Shown here: piece after piece, positions 34,274 to 45,741 of the stretch
Numbering within the stretch: position 1 is the stretch's first letter
Layout of the letters: each line of letters opens with the position of its first letter
Assembly (NCBI GenBank): GCA_022478985.1
Contig: JAKSZP010005280.1
Coordinates: 186,001-250,000 of the forward strand
Direction of reading: 5' to 3'
Source: Massospora cicadina
Taxonomy: Eukaryota; Entomophthoromycota; Entomophthoromycetes; Entomophthorales; Entomophthoraceae
DNA: 64,000 bases
The notes under the pieces: model-generated
What the model was told of the DNA's origin: nothing
Seen by the model: the letters and a program-made list of their open reading frames with translations, nothing else
The model's database searches: none
Program-made: the position numbers and the translations under genes

Positions 34274-35116
34274 TGTCATGGTTTCATGACATCATAATAC
34301 AGACTGACCCCAAAGACAAGGCTGGGCGCCAGGAGGCCCAGAAGGTGAAATTACAGGGCCTCCCAGACCTGAAGCATACCCTAGACCAACGCTGGGTACA
34401 GGCAAAATATGCCCAGGTTGGTACTAGTGGGGTGCCAAGTGCCCAGCTCCTGACGTTGGGCCAGGCGCTAAAACGAATGATCTACCAAATAAATGAGGAT
34501 AGTTCAATTTTAATTGTCGAGGAATGGGGTTTTGAAACCCGTTCTATTTATGAAATAATGTGCTTGGGTCAAATCCAACTTCAATTAATCACTCAAATGA
34601 AGTCAGTTTTGGCCTATTCAACTAAATCAAATAGCAGTGTTGCCCTGTTGGTGAGTCAGTGCTTGTGCTCACTGCAGCTTAACCCCTATTCCCCCATTTG
34701 AGTTTAAATAGGTTTTCCCTGACCAACATCTTTATTGATCAACTTCCCAAATAAACTTTTCCCTGTTTTACCATTTTTTATATGTTATTTTGAGCGATCC
34801 TTTGCGATGACCCCTTTGAGGAGGTCTCACGCTCTGTTAAGCTTGCCATTTTGGACAAAATAAGATTATCCCCTCATGCACCGTTGGTTCATCCAGGTCC
34901 CCTCCAACCTGGGCCATATACCCTTTTCCAGTGTGCACCGCAACATTTCTGGCTGATTATTTCTTTTCTTTCTTTGTTTATATTTTATTATTGCTCCAGC
35001 ACCCTCTGCTGGACAATAATGCTTTGTATTTTAACAGCTAGTTCTTTGGCGTTGGGCTTGTGCACCAAGCACTGTCACGCTGGGAACATGATAGTTATAG
35101 ACACTCTCCTTTCACA
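34274..35116 (+). repeat. 3' LTR of element C
   Basis: Starts with a perfect hairpin, TGTCATG-GTTT-CATGACA (34274-34291), and ends CTCTCCTTTCACA. AATAAA at 34750-34755 is a polyadenylation signal candidate; the 5' LTR has a damaged version there. Confidence 0.92.
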
Positions 35117-36751
35117 ATAAGTAAATTAGTACTATAAATTGACATTAGCATAGTAGCCCAATCAATAAAAATCTAAGTCTACTTATTTGAATATATAACA
35201 GTTTAATTAATTAATTTTGTTCACAATGTTGGCCAAACCAAATTACAACTCTTGGTAGGTCTATAAAAACACTCATTGCTTCTGAAAAGTCTTCAGAAAG
35301 GTCCTGGCATACTGCTGCTTACCATACTTTCCTCCAAATCATAGATTTTATGTACAACAAATTTCTAAAATGTATATAGTATTGTATGGCTAAAATTACA
35401 AAAACTAGTACTACATCATCCTGAGGTAATTACTAGAGAAGATAATGACTCTTCTGAACTGCAGTTGAGGTTGATCAGATAACTTTTTAACACAATAATC
35501 AATATTATATTCGCTAATAGTAAATTATCAATGTGACTTGTCACTTACTCATACATGTTTGGTCAACATTTACTAGAATATATTTTGGTTTTTTTCTAAC
35601 TACAATAAAAAGTGATTTTTCCAGGAAATGAAAGCTCAGATTTAATCCTTTTTACATCTGTTCTACAAAATCTTATGTATATAATTATATCTTATATGGC
35701 ATCATTAAACAGGTAATGTAAAAAAGCATCATTCAGTAACCAGATTTATCTAGTAATGAACATCAGATTTAAAGTATAGCAAACAAAAAATCTACCATTG
35801 TATACTTTGTAATTCCATACCCAGCAGCCACAGGTTTCATTATAAATCATATAAAATTAGGTAACACTGATAAAGCTTATGATTTACTATGGTTTACCTA
35901 TTGTTTTGACTGGTTAAACTTTTAACTTGTGGGTATTTAAAATGGATAAATTCTATGATCTGGTTAAGAGTAAAAGTAAGGGACATAGTAAACTCAAAAA
36001 GAATATGACCATACTTATCTTTAGAGCTATTGTAATGTATAAAGTTCCGTAGAGAATCCCTTTATGACTCAAAGTTTGTAATAAGATTTAAGAATATTTT
36101 TAGACAGGTAATATAGTAGGTAACAAAAGGCAACATATGTAAGTATTATAATAGAATAGTATATTTATAAACATCCTAAAATGATATATGCTAAGGAGCT
36201 TCATGATACAATTTGACAGATTTAGATCTAGATTAAAAGAATTTTGTCATAGGTAATATTAATAAGTGTTTTTAATTATATCTTATATGATAACTTTAGA
36301 TTTTTGGGAAAGTATCTAATACAAAGTTTTTTGTCTGTTTTTTGATATTTTGTAATATTGTACCTCCTTGTTAATTTTTAGTTTCTTTCTATGCACTGAT
36401 TATGATGAGATCAAGTATCAGGTAATATTTTACTCTAGGTCAATTACCTCTGAAAAGATGCTAACAGATATTTAAGACCTATTATATATATGCATCAACA
36501 ATGACTTAGTATATAATAGCTTTATACCCAAATATACTTGATTTTTACATTCCTAAAATCCTATAGCTTCTGATTCATATACTGACATTTTCTATAAAAG
36601 ATAACTAATGGAACATGCAATTTCTTTATACAACCTGATAAGTTACATAAAAAACTACATAATGCGGGTGAACTTAGGACAAATACCACTCCAGTAAATT
36701 TTTTCCAGTACTGGTTGAAAACCTGTTATAAGAAACCCCCAAGCCAGAGTG
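35117..36751. other. AT-rich stretch, nothing recognised
   Basis: No coding motif, TIR, LTR pair or tandem array of note. Frequent ATATAT-type runs. Confidence 0.5.
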
Positions 36752-37240
36752 GTTGTAAGGGTTTGAGATGGCAAACATTTCTAACTTGCTATACCATAAT
36801 CAAGTCCTAATAAAATACATTGAATAATGGCACATGATTCCAGAAGTAGTAGACGGAGGTGAAGAATAGAATCATGATTGGGAAATTATCACCAGAAAAC
36901 AGACATAATAAGCAACCCCTGAGAAGGCTTCCTGATTCCAACTACTTGGGCTAGGCAGCCTAGGATAATGAGGTCACAAAGCCATAGGTGCAGAAAAAAG
37001 ATGAAAATCCAAGTTGTTCTATCAAATCCAAAATGACCATAAAGATTCTTATGGTAAGGTTCCTAGACAATCTCACTGACATAGAACCTCAACTCATCAT
37101 TTAAGTATTTTATTTTTAATAAAGTATTCTGACATATACATTTATTATTTGGCTGCAATTATTTGTTTTCTTATTATGGAAGACTATAACAAAAAAATTG
37201 ATATCTTTGAGCTGTCAGTGATTAAGATAAGTGTAAGAAT
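36752..37240 (+). repeat. LTR of the element E family, apparently solo
   Basis: Resembles the LTR at 63472-63980: TGTAAGGGTTTGAGATGGCA at the start, GATTCCAGAAGTAGTAGACGG near 36837, and TAAAGTATTCTG...TTATTTGTT...GAAGACTA toward the end. No matching internal region starts after it, so it is either a solo LTR or the 5' end of an element whose interior is gone. Confidence 0.6.
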
Positions 37241-37987
37241 ATTTTTACTTCCACATATAAGTTCCTGAGTCCTGGTATCAAGATGTACTAAATTATTAAT
37301 CCTTTCAGGACTAAAAAGGCACAAAACCAAGTACCCTGTCCATTAACAGATTGCTGACCTAGGGCATACCCTAGACGAGAGATGGTTAGATTCTGCACCT
37401 CCATGCTTACCCTTTTTCTCCCCCAAATCTACTCTTAATACCAACATACCTTAGTCTTAAGTTCTGCAGAGTATAACATGGAAGAAATCATACAACTCTG
37501 TTTAGGTTTTATTTTCTATTAGTTCATCACAACAGTCACTATTTTCTATATAACCAGAATTAATCAGGAGCCACTATGAATGGTTTAAATATGAACCTAG
37601 GTTAACCTTAAGTGAAAATAATTTATCTAAAAGGCCAAAAATTGATCAAAAAGGTAATAAAAAGATCAGAAATGAGTGAATCCCATCATAAAAATTTTGA
37701 ATTTTTAAATCAAATTCAAATATTTAAAACTTACTTATAAATTGTTTGAGAATAGTGCAGGAGTCTTGGCTAGTTTTGCCACTATGGAAGATCAATTAAA
37801 AAATGATTTTCCTCATCATTTGGGAATTAGTGTTTAAAATTGTTAATTATGTTATTTGAGAATACCAGCCATTTTTATAGTATCTAAATTAAGCTTAGTC
37901 ACCCCCCTCCCTGTAACAACATAAAGCCCATCCCCCTACTAATGGTAGAGTGTTGATTTTTTTATACAGTATAATCTCATTATGAAA
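37241..37987. other. Unassigned AT-rich stretch
   Basis: No recognisable coding or repeat structure between the E-family LTR and element D. Confidence 0.4.
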
Positions 37988-40582
37988 TGTTGGGAATTTT
38001 GCCCATATCCTCTTCTGACTAGATTACTAGGGATTGCAATGGGATAATTCCCTTAAGCAAGTGAATTGGATGTTGGTTGACCCTGATTTTGGGGTACAAT
38101 GTTTGGGGTATTTTAGGCTATTTGCCTGTGTCAGATCCGTTGGGATCAATCTAGATGAATGCTTAAGATCTCATTAGGCAGATTGCCAACAAAATAAGGG
38201 CATCTGATAATTGATCAACTATCAGGTGTACCAATTGAATCAGTTGGGTTTTATCACCAACCTATTGGAAACTTATGAATTAACTTTCAAGGCGAGTGAT
38301 GCTGCATGAAACTAGCTAATCAATCAATTGGTATATGACCTGCCTTAATGGGTAACAAGTCCCATTATCTAAGCAGGTCGCCTGCCAAATATGGTTGATT
38401 TGCTGGGATCAAGAGAAAAACGTTAGGGACACATTTTCTACTCTTTCCATTTCAAGTCTCAAGGATTTCTAATGAGAGAATCCTAGCCAAAATTTGAAAA
38501 CCCATTGCTGATTAATGAGTATGGGTAATTCAATATCAATGGCTGCCGTTTCATTGATGAGGTGCCAACTGAGGGTTGGGCACTGAATTCTCACTACAAA
38601 TCTCCTTAAGAATTTACTAATAAAAAAGACACACTTTAAAAGAGATAAAGATCAGCTTGACTCTCCATTTAGTATCACCAGTCCTGGGGTTGATACAGGT
38701 TCTAAGGAAATAATCAGCCAGGTGGATCAAGATCATTATATGACAGGAAGCTATGAAAGACATAGGATTATGTCTCTAGTCTCATGGAGTGAGGGAGAAA
38801 TCACTGGGATGTAAGAGGTGACCTGATTGAGGTGGAAATCAATTATAAAGAAGATTGGTGACTAACTGTTGTTCAACATTAGCACTTCTTTATCCTTTAC
38901 ATCAGACCATTTTATCGTTGATTATTATACCAGTACCACTTAAAAAAGACACTTTACCAGTAATTATTATTATCTTAATATACTTATTATAATCCATTTT
39001 GAGTTCTATTCTTTCTCAGGGAAATTATTGCTGTGTGTTCTAATTTGGAGACTCTTTAGGATAAAGAGTAAGAATCTGAGTGGGGATCCAGAGAATAGAA
39101 GCTGAAGTAAATCAGGGATTGCTGCCAACTGTGTGTCATAGAGAAAAACTATAAACGAGGATCTGAGTGTCAGGCAAACAGCAAGTAAGAATTAGACTGA
39201 CCTGCCAGCCCTGATGCCATAGCACCCAAATGGCAAAAAAGAATGCCAAAGGCACTGCTGCTAGTTTAACATATATGGAATTGGAAAAGAATCTCACCAA
39301 GAACTGCCAATGAGACAGAATCTCATATAGGAAAATAACAAAATACCAGATGAGTACAGCCGTTAATCCCAAGGGGTGCGTGAGGGTCATTGGAAAAGGT
39401 GGTTTAAATTTTGACATGAAAACAGATTTTTAGGAAAGGATTTTTAATGGAAAAAATAGGAAAGAAAAATTGACCAACAAATTTCTCAGTGCAATGCGAC
39501 TGATTAAATAGTAGTCAATTTAGAGGGGAAACAGGCCAGGATCAGGTCCCGCAAGTTTAACTTAACTGGTGAATTGTTTGGGAATAGAACAGATAATTTA
39601 ACTGGGAACTGACATCAAAGAATTTGGTGGCAGGCTGAGTCACTGTCAGTTTGACCTCAAACATCTGAACTGAGGCTCAGATATGTTTCTGACAGTTGGC
39701 ATGATGGCGTTTGACCCAATGAGCAGCGGGAATCCCCCAAGGCCACCCCACGTTGGGGTGGGCCCATTTGGTTGGGAGCGGGTTCAGGACGCCCAACCCA
39801 CCCATGCTTAGTCGCTGGGCTGTTTGTTCAGTCAGAGACATTGCATCAGGCGCAACACCCAATTTTCTGACAGGGGCTTCAAACCCTCATTGATGGTGTC
39901 CAATGCTGTTACCTGCCCATCAGGGATGATCCCCAACGATTTTGAGGGGGTTGATTTTTTCAATCATAGCATTAGCCAAATTGAAACTGTCAGGCATTCC
40001 GGCCAATGGGGCAGCCTTCATCCCCTTCTGACTACATGGAATCTGACTATCAGACTGAATCCCACTCAATTTTGGTCAATCAATTTCATTTCGGCAATCT
40101 TGGCGCAGATTTCCCTGATTAACTGCACCAGTTCTGCTGAGGTGAGTGTGGGCACCAGGGGAGGAATTCAAAGTGGAAGAGCTTTTACCCAGCGCTCATC
40201 TACCACGTGGGTAGGTCGCCCTAGGTAATGAGGGGTACAGCCACCCTTTTTGATAACTTCTTACTTGGGAATGGGAAAAGGGCCTGATTAATGGCCAGGG
40301 GACGTTCCCTGGGACTTACACTGAGCGTGGATTGGGTTAGGCAGTACCAGTAAATGAATCCCTATTAAGGACATCCTAAGTATTTTGAGAGGAAATACTA
40401 GCCAAGCATTGGGCAGAATTCTAGTACTTTATTTAATTATGGATAACAGTCTCCATAATATTATCAAATGATTACGTCTTAATATCATATAATGCAGAGA
40501 ATTTCACAATGAAGAACCTGTGCAATCAATATATTTATAAGGGTTATTAGTCAGAATAATCAGAAAACCTATAAATTTTAAC
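37988..40582 (+). repeat. 5' LTR of element D (contains a 1.15-kb insertion)
   Basis: Starts TGTTGGGAATTTTGCCC and ends ...TTTTAACA. It matches 46322-47800 closely in blocks such as GGTATATGACCTGCCTTAAT and AAAACGTTAGGGACACATTT. It lacks the micro-insertion that the 3' LTR has at 47275-47300. Confidence 0.88.
39171..40320 (-). mobile_element. 1.15-kb insertion in the 5' LTR of D
   Basis: Absent from the 3' LTR. The eight bases CTGAGTGT (39163-39170) and CTGAGCGT (40321-40328) flank it, a 7-of-8 TSD. It begins CAGGCAAACAGC and ends GGGACTTACA, without a clean inverted repeat. It is more GC-rich than the LTR. The minus strand reads as broken coding sequence (LTSAELVQLIREICAKIAEM near 40160-40100; LDTINEGLKPLSENW near 39900-39855), so it may be a piece of a retroelement gag or a transposon gene. 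An 8-bp TSD fits hAT-type transposition but the family is unproven. Confidence 0.55.
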
Positions 40583-40584
40583 AA

Positions 40585-40603
40585 TTGATGCTCACTAAAT
40601 GAG
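40585..40603 (+). promoter_or_regulatory. Primer-binding site candidate of element D
   Basis: TTGATGCTCACTAAATGAG directly follows the 5' LTR and resembles TGGTGCTCACTACATGGGG at 49417 in element E. TGG/TGA at the start fits the complement of a tRNA CCA end. Confidence 0.5.
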
Positions 40604-41760
40604 TATAGTTGAGTAGAAGATACTAAATTGTGATGTCGTATAAAGATTAGATATAAAAATTTTAGATGGAGTTGGTAACTGCCAACCATAATGCTCTGAA
40701 CTCAGCGAATCATCAAGTATATTCTGCCCTGGAGGAAAGAGTTGCAAAGATCAAGGAAGGGGTCGATTATGTCACAAGTTTTGGAAATGAGTTACTTGGA
40801 AAAGTATTGTCATGAAGAAAAAATAAGGGAACTTAGTTCAAGAAGTCTTATTTCTAGAAACGGAGTGTAAAGTAGATTGCGTTTGTTTAAGAGCATTCAG
40901 TGCTGATATTGGGTGGCTGGAAAAGCAGATCGAGGAGTTGAAGACTCAAAAATGTAAATGTGAGCCATATTCAGTGACTGATGTCAAAGAAAGAACTACC
41001 CAGACGCCAGTTGGAAAATGACTACCCCATGAAACATGCCACCCACTTTTACATCTATTTCAAAGATGATGCCCAAGATTACTCCTCAAGTGAGCCGAGT
41101 AGCCAAACCAAGATAGGTGGCTAGAGAAACCTTGGAACAATTCAAAGCAAACCAGAATTACTGACTTTCCATTGGGATAACGCTCCTGCGTTTTTCCTAT
41201 TGTTTAATATGACAATGTATGTATATGGTGATTGTCAAAAGGCATTAATGGTGATGAATTGCCTAAGTACCAATTTTAAAAACCTAGTGTTGCCCCATCT
41301 GGAGGGGGCATCTGGTTGTATGCAGAGGCCAAAGTGGCCATCATGAAGGAATTTGGAAGCCTCTGAAAGAAGTCCTGAGTAGAGCCTTGGGTGGCTCCTG
41401 GAATCCTAATGCTGGGCCATGTAGAAATTCAAGTTCTCCTGGTGAATTTAAGTGAAAACTGATGAAGATTGAGAAGAATCATATCGTCATGTTTATTCAC
41501 CTAATCCCAAAGGCTGAACTGAAAAAATCCACAATTTTGGGACCCTCAATGAAATGGGATTACTGGCCATGTTAACCAAAAGTATCAATATATTGGTTGA
41601 TCAAGGCAACTCGCTGATCTGATGGAAAGACAGCAAGAGGAAATGCTCAAATTGTTTTAAGTATTGGGAAGTTTTCACCCAGGATAACACAATTTGGAAT
41701 GGGTGAGAGTTGTGATCCACAAGGTCAATACTGGGGAAAGTTTTCCAAAAAGGATGAGAC
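40604..41760 (+). pseudogene. Element D gag and protease region
   Basis: Coding character is visible in shifting frames: YSALEERVAKIKEGVDYVTS near 40719, FHWDNAPAFFLLFNMTMYVY near 41170-41230, LLAMLTKSINILVDQGNSL near 41560-41615. The last (VDQGNS) may be the protease triad with glutamine replacing S/T. No zinc knuckle remains. Frameshifts and stops are frequent. Confidence 0.55.
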
Positions 41761-42400
41761 CAATTTGATGGTTGAAGGTGGCTAAAGCGGTAGTGGAGGA
41801 AGAAATCAGCAAACTAGTAAATCATGGGCTTCTAGTTCCGTCATTGAGTCCCTGGGCAAGTTCAATTCTTATCATGAAGAAGAAAGGATGACTCTAATCA
41901 GGTGGTGATTGATTATCAGAAGCTGAACAAGATTATTAAGAAGGATTTGAACCCACTACCAAAAATTGACAATGTTCTAGATTGATTGAAAGAAGCAAAG
42001 TATTTCTCTGCAATGGATCTAATATTGGGATATTGGCAAATCGATTTGCTAAAAGAAGACCAAGAAAAATGCATGATTATCACCGCACAGGGGCTATATC
42101 ATCTGACAAGGATGCCCTAGGGTCAGCGCAATGCGCCTGCGATGTTCCAGAGAACCATGGATGCAATACTAGATGACTTGAAGTTGTCATGCGTCCTGGT
42201 GTGCTTGGACATTATAAATTGCTCAGTAGGACGTTTACTGACCATTTGCACCACTTGGAGGAAGTGTTTAAGAGGCTATTAATGGCTAAGCTGAAGATTA
42301 AGCTGAGGAAGTGTCACTTCTTCAAGAAAGATTTGGAACAAATGGGATTTGTTATCAAATCTAGTGGAATGCAGCTGAAAGCCCCTGAAGATTGAAGCCA
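41761..42400 (+). pseudogene. Element D reverse transcriptase
   Basis: VVIDYQKLNKIIKKDLNPLP (about 41903-41962), then LKEAKYFSAMDLILGYWQID (the first palm aspartate is kept) and DQEKCMIITAQGLYHLTRMP, QRNAPAMFQRTMDAIL. The catalytic motif near 42199-42213 reads CLD-IIN: one codon of the dyad is deleted. Frame 42189-42395 continues with DHLHHLEEVFKRLLMAKLKI. Several shifts occur. Confidence 0.88.
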
Positions 42401-43120
42401 TAGAGCGAATGGCTGTGCTGAAGAGTGTCAAAGATATTCAAGTGTTCCTTGGAATGGTCATATACTATAGAAGATGTATTCAGGATTTTGCAAGAATCGC
42501 TGAGCCCCTATTCCATTTGTTGAAGGATTCAAAGAAAGTATTCATTTGGAATGAAGAAGCACACAAATCCTTTAATGAGTTACGCCAGTAATTGATAGAT
42601 TCTCCAATTTTAAAATATCTGATTTTTAAAATTATAAATACAAATTGATGCTTTGTTGATGGCAATTGGCGCCATATTGAGCCAAGTAGATGAGCTTGGG
42701 GATGAACATCCGTTGGCATATGTGGGCTGGAAACTCTCAGCAGCTGATAGGAATTACACCGTAACTAAGTGAGGATGTCTTACAGTCATTTACACCTGTA
42801 AACAGTTTCAGGTGTACATTCATGAAATTCACTTTAAAGTGGTGATAGACCACTCCTCGTTGTGTTGGCTTCATAATTTATAAGAACTAAAAGTATGACT
42901 AGCCTGATGGGCACTAAAGTGGCAGGTTTATGATTATGAGATAGTCCACCAAGTGGGGGCCTCTTATCAGAATGTGGATGGCTTATCATGGTTACTAATT
43001 GTCCAGATGGTATACCAGCAGGCATATGAGCTATTCCAGAGAATGGTCGATGGAGAAATTGGGAATAAACCCTGAGAAATCCAAGGTGCACTTTAAAAAT
43101 TGATGGAAAACACTGAGATC
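42401..43120 (+). pseudogene. Element D connection and RNase H
   Basis: Frame 42409-42591 gives VKDIQVFLGMVIYYRRCIQD and FARIAEPLFHLLKD, the connection domain. Downstream, DALLMAIGAILSQVDELGDE (about 42648-42705, shifted frame) is the RNase H start with its aspartate; VVIDHSSLCWLHNL near 42840 and HQVGASYQNVDGLSWLL near 42950 follow. Stops break it. Confidence 0.8.
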
Positions 43121-44236
43121 ATTGATGGAAAAAGTTTTCAAGATGATCATTGGGAAGCGATTACTATTCCCAAAACCTTCAGAATGAGCGGCTATCATTC
43201 AAGCTGCTCATAAGGTTGTCAGGCATGGAGTCCTGAGAAAAATGACTGATCATATTCACCAGTACTACTACTGGGAGTCCATCAACTACAATGTCGCAGA
43301 CTATCTGGCTTGCTGTGTGGAGTGCCAGTTGCACAAGCCACATAATAATACAACTGGATACTGACTGTTACACCCTGGATTTTCTTGGCATATGGTGTCC
43401 ATCAACGTTATAGACCTCTGACAATGATCACAGGGGGAGTCAAGTACATAATAGGTGTGATTGATCATCTTATGAGATGAATTGAGATGAAGGCCCTAGC
43501 AAAAGTAGACACTACCAGTACTGCAAAGTTCATCCTAGATCAAGTATTATACTGACATGGATGCCCGCAGGTCCTGATGAGTGACAATGGGACAAATTTC
43601 ATGTCTCATGTGATCCTTCAGTTAAATGAGATAATGGGGATCAAGTAGTCATGTCTGTACCCTACCAGCCAGAGACAAACGGATTGGTGGAACAAGTTAA
43701 TGGGATGCTGGCTGCGACACTGAGGATGTGGGTCACAGGAAGAACTTTCACATGGGGAACATACCTGAGCTCGGTGAAATTTGCCTACAATATCAGTCAT
43801 CATATGGTGACAGGAAAAACGCCATTTGAGTTACTATATGGGAGAAAGGCCGCGTTGCTGCTTATTTTATATTTGGTGGTGTAACCAACATTAAGGATGA
43901 GTGCCAAGTAGTACCTGAACTGATTGACAAATATCCTGATTGAAATGCAATCACAAGCATTTGATATGACTTTGAAGAAAAGGATTTAAGCGAAAATGAC
44001 AGACAATAAGAACTGACCAGCCTTAACAGAATACCAAATAGGTGAAAGAGTTCCTTATTGCAATATGCATGGTTTTTGGGAGAAGAAACACATTGGATGC
44101 ATTGTGGTCAGGTCCATTTAAGATTATCGCCAAGATGGCAACTGATGCATACTACATTAAGAACCTCGTGGATGGAAGGATAGTAAATCAAATTCATACT
44201 AGATATTTAAAGAAATGGATCAATGAAAAAAAATAA
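43121..44236 (+). pseudogene. Element D integrase
   Basis: Zinc-domain remnants near 43260-43340 (YYWESINYNVADYLACCVEC, then QLHK). Core: GGVKYIIGVIDHLMR (about 43433-43478), HGCPQVLMSDNGTNFMSH (about 43557-43610) and frame 43651-43884 with ETNGLVEQVNGMLAATLRMW and FAYNISHHMVTGKTPFELLY. The D, D and E catalytic residues are all present. The C-terminus is in 44042-44236 (DALWSGPFKIIAKMATDAYY, then IKNLVDGRIVNQIHTRYLKK). Frameshifts are present but the catalytic triad survived. Confidence 0.88.
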
Positions 44237-44680
44237 TAAAAAAGAGTTCCTGAATGACTGAAGAACCATTAATTTGGTTTGGTCTTAATTATTTGGTTAA
44301 GTCTGAAAAAAGGACCACTGAACTAAATCTAGATGGTTAAGTCTTAAAAAATTAATACATCTGAACCATAGAAAACTGGTAGGTATAAGTATACCTAGTA
44401 TTCAGTTTGGTGGATTAAAATAAAAAGATGGACCACTGAAACAAAAAAAGCCAAGTCCCATGGAAAAAAAGAAGAAAAAAATAAAAGATTGATAAAAATA
44501 TTGGAAAAAACTTTGGAAAAAAGATCATTAAAAATGCATAGAAAAAACAAATATATTTTTACAAATTTTATTTTATTAGTTATCCTCAATTTGGAGATGA
44601 TTCTGCCTATGTCACCTCTTAAGTAGGGAGGATGGATCACAGTAGGAGAAAAAAACCTGTCAAAATCTATGTGAGATTGG

Positions 44681-44890
44681 ATGCTAGCAAGAGTTAGACC
44701 TACTCAAAACCAATTTGTTGAGCAGACGCAGATCCCTGCAAAAAAGCAACTAGGTGAAAGAAATAGAAATGTCAGAAAATACCAAATGCGATATCCCAGA
44801 GTGGGGAGGGAAGCAACAGTACAAGAAGAGGCAGTGACAAATACCCTAAGTAATCCCAATATGGTACTGGAGCCAGAAGATTGGTCTTGA
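44681..44890 (+). pseudogene. Plus-strand ORF in the D accessory region
   Basis: Seventy codons opening with MLARVRPTQNQFVEQTQIPA, followed by a basic stretch (LGERNRNVRKYQMRYPRVGR) and an acidic end. The charge pattern suggests nucleic-acid binding, but no family is recognised. The minus strand is also open here (44704-44901) and encodes a very hydrophobic peptide, so the true coding strand is not certain. Confidence 0.35.
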
Positions 44891-45069
44891 ATGCTTGCCA
44901 ACAGGATTTGTCAAGAACACCAGATATATGGGCCAGCATCAAGAAAGGGATACTAAAGTGGGAGTTACCAAATCATGCCCCCTATTAAAGCCATCAGTGG
45001 AAGATACCAATGGGATGTGCCAGAAACAAGATAGTCGTGCAAAGAGCAAATGGCATCCTAAAGGCAAAG

Positions 45070-45741
45070 ACTATGAGCTTCTCAGAAGCTGAAGCAATTG
45101 AGCGATAGAAGCCAGGAGAGGCTGGAAGCTTTGTGGCCCAACTTAAAGAACTTGGCCAAGCACTCAAAGAGCATAGGCTGCAACATCTTGATCTAGGATG
45201 TTTTCAAGATCAGAAGAGTTCAGAGCTATGGAAAAAGACTTGGTGACTTGGGCCCTTAATTCTGCATAGGGGAGTTCAAAATGTACGCTGTTTTCAATGG
45301 CTAGTTTGGTGGCCAAGACAGCTGGCTTATAATATTGACCAAGTCAGAAGAGGAACTCTGAAATAAAGTCTGATCTGTCAAGGAACAAACAATTGAGAGT
45401 AGAGGCATTGCTTCAGGAGATTTGACAATGATGGTAGGAGTATCTGCAAATGGAGCCAAATCCAGAAGAGTTTTGAAATCTAACTCAGGAATCAATGACA
45501 GAGGAAGAATTGGTCACAAGTCATTTGAGACAATTGCTAACCTGGTTTCATCAGGTTTAATTACCGTTTCTGATAATTCCATGAAAGGACTGGCTATGGG
45601 TACTTGACTGGGAGTATGAGTCCTGGAAGGACCATAGAAGAGGTTCCAGCGCACAGATTGACTCATCAGCTGGAATAGCCAAAGGTCTTTATCAGATAAT
45701 CTATTGAGAAGCTGTTGGTACTGAGACTCAGAATTTGACAT
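45070..45741 (-). pseudogene. Antisense ORF of element D, unknown product
   Basis: Starting at the ATG whose last base is 45741, the minus strand reads MSNSESQYQQLLNRLSDKDL and stays open for 147 codons to 45301 apart from one TGA near 45516. A frame change near 45330 leads into a second open stretch (VLATKLAIENSVHFELPYAE, then LNSSDLENILDQDVAAYAL) to about 45175, then a leucine-rich end (PLLASIAQLLQLL) near 45080. Total about 220 residues, predicted mostly helical. Pol of the same element has more breaks per length. No family recognised. Antisense ORFs in the same position are known from some plant gypsy lineages, so an antisense gene is plausible; a fragment of another minus-strand element is the alternative. 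Confidence 0.5.

Larger units (their letters stand above)
29178..35116 (+). mobile_element. Ty3/gypsy retrotransposon C (chromovirus type), youngest in the window
   Basis: LTRs of about 840 bp at 29178-30016 and 34274-35116 are alike at roughly nine positions in ten by eye. The internal region carries a reduced gag, protease, RT, RNase H, integrase and a chromodomain. Only a handful of frameshifts and stops occur. A strong polypurine tract precedes the 3' LTR. The five bases before the 5' LTR and after the 3' LTR are similar (CAAT-type), consistent with a short TSD. Confidence 0.92.

Noticed and set aside
39136..39417. 93-codon hydrophobic minus-strand ORF, possible membrane protein
   Set aside because: It spans the border between LTR sequence and the insertion, and no family resemblance is seen; most likely a chance opening.
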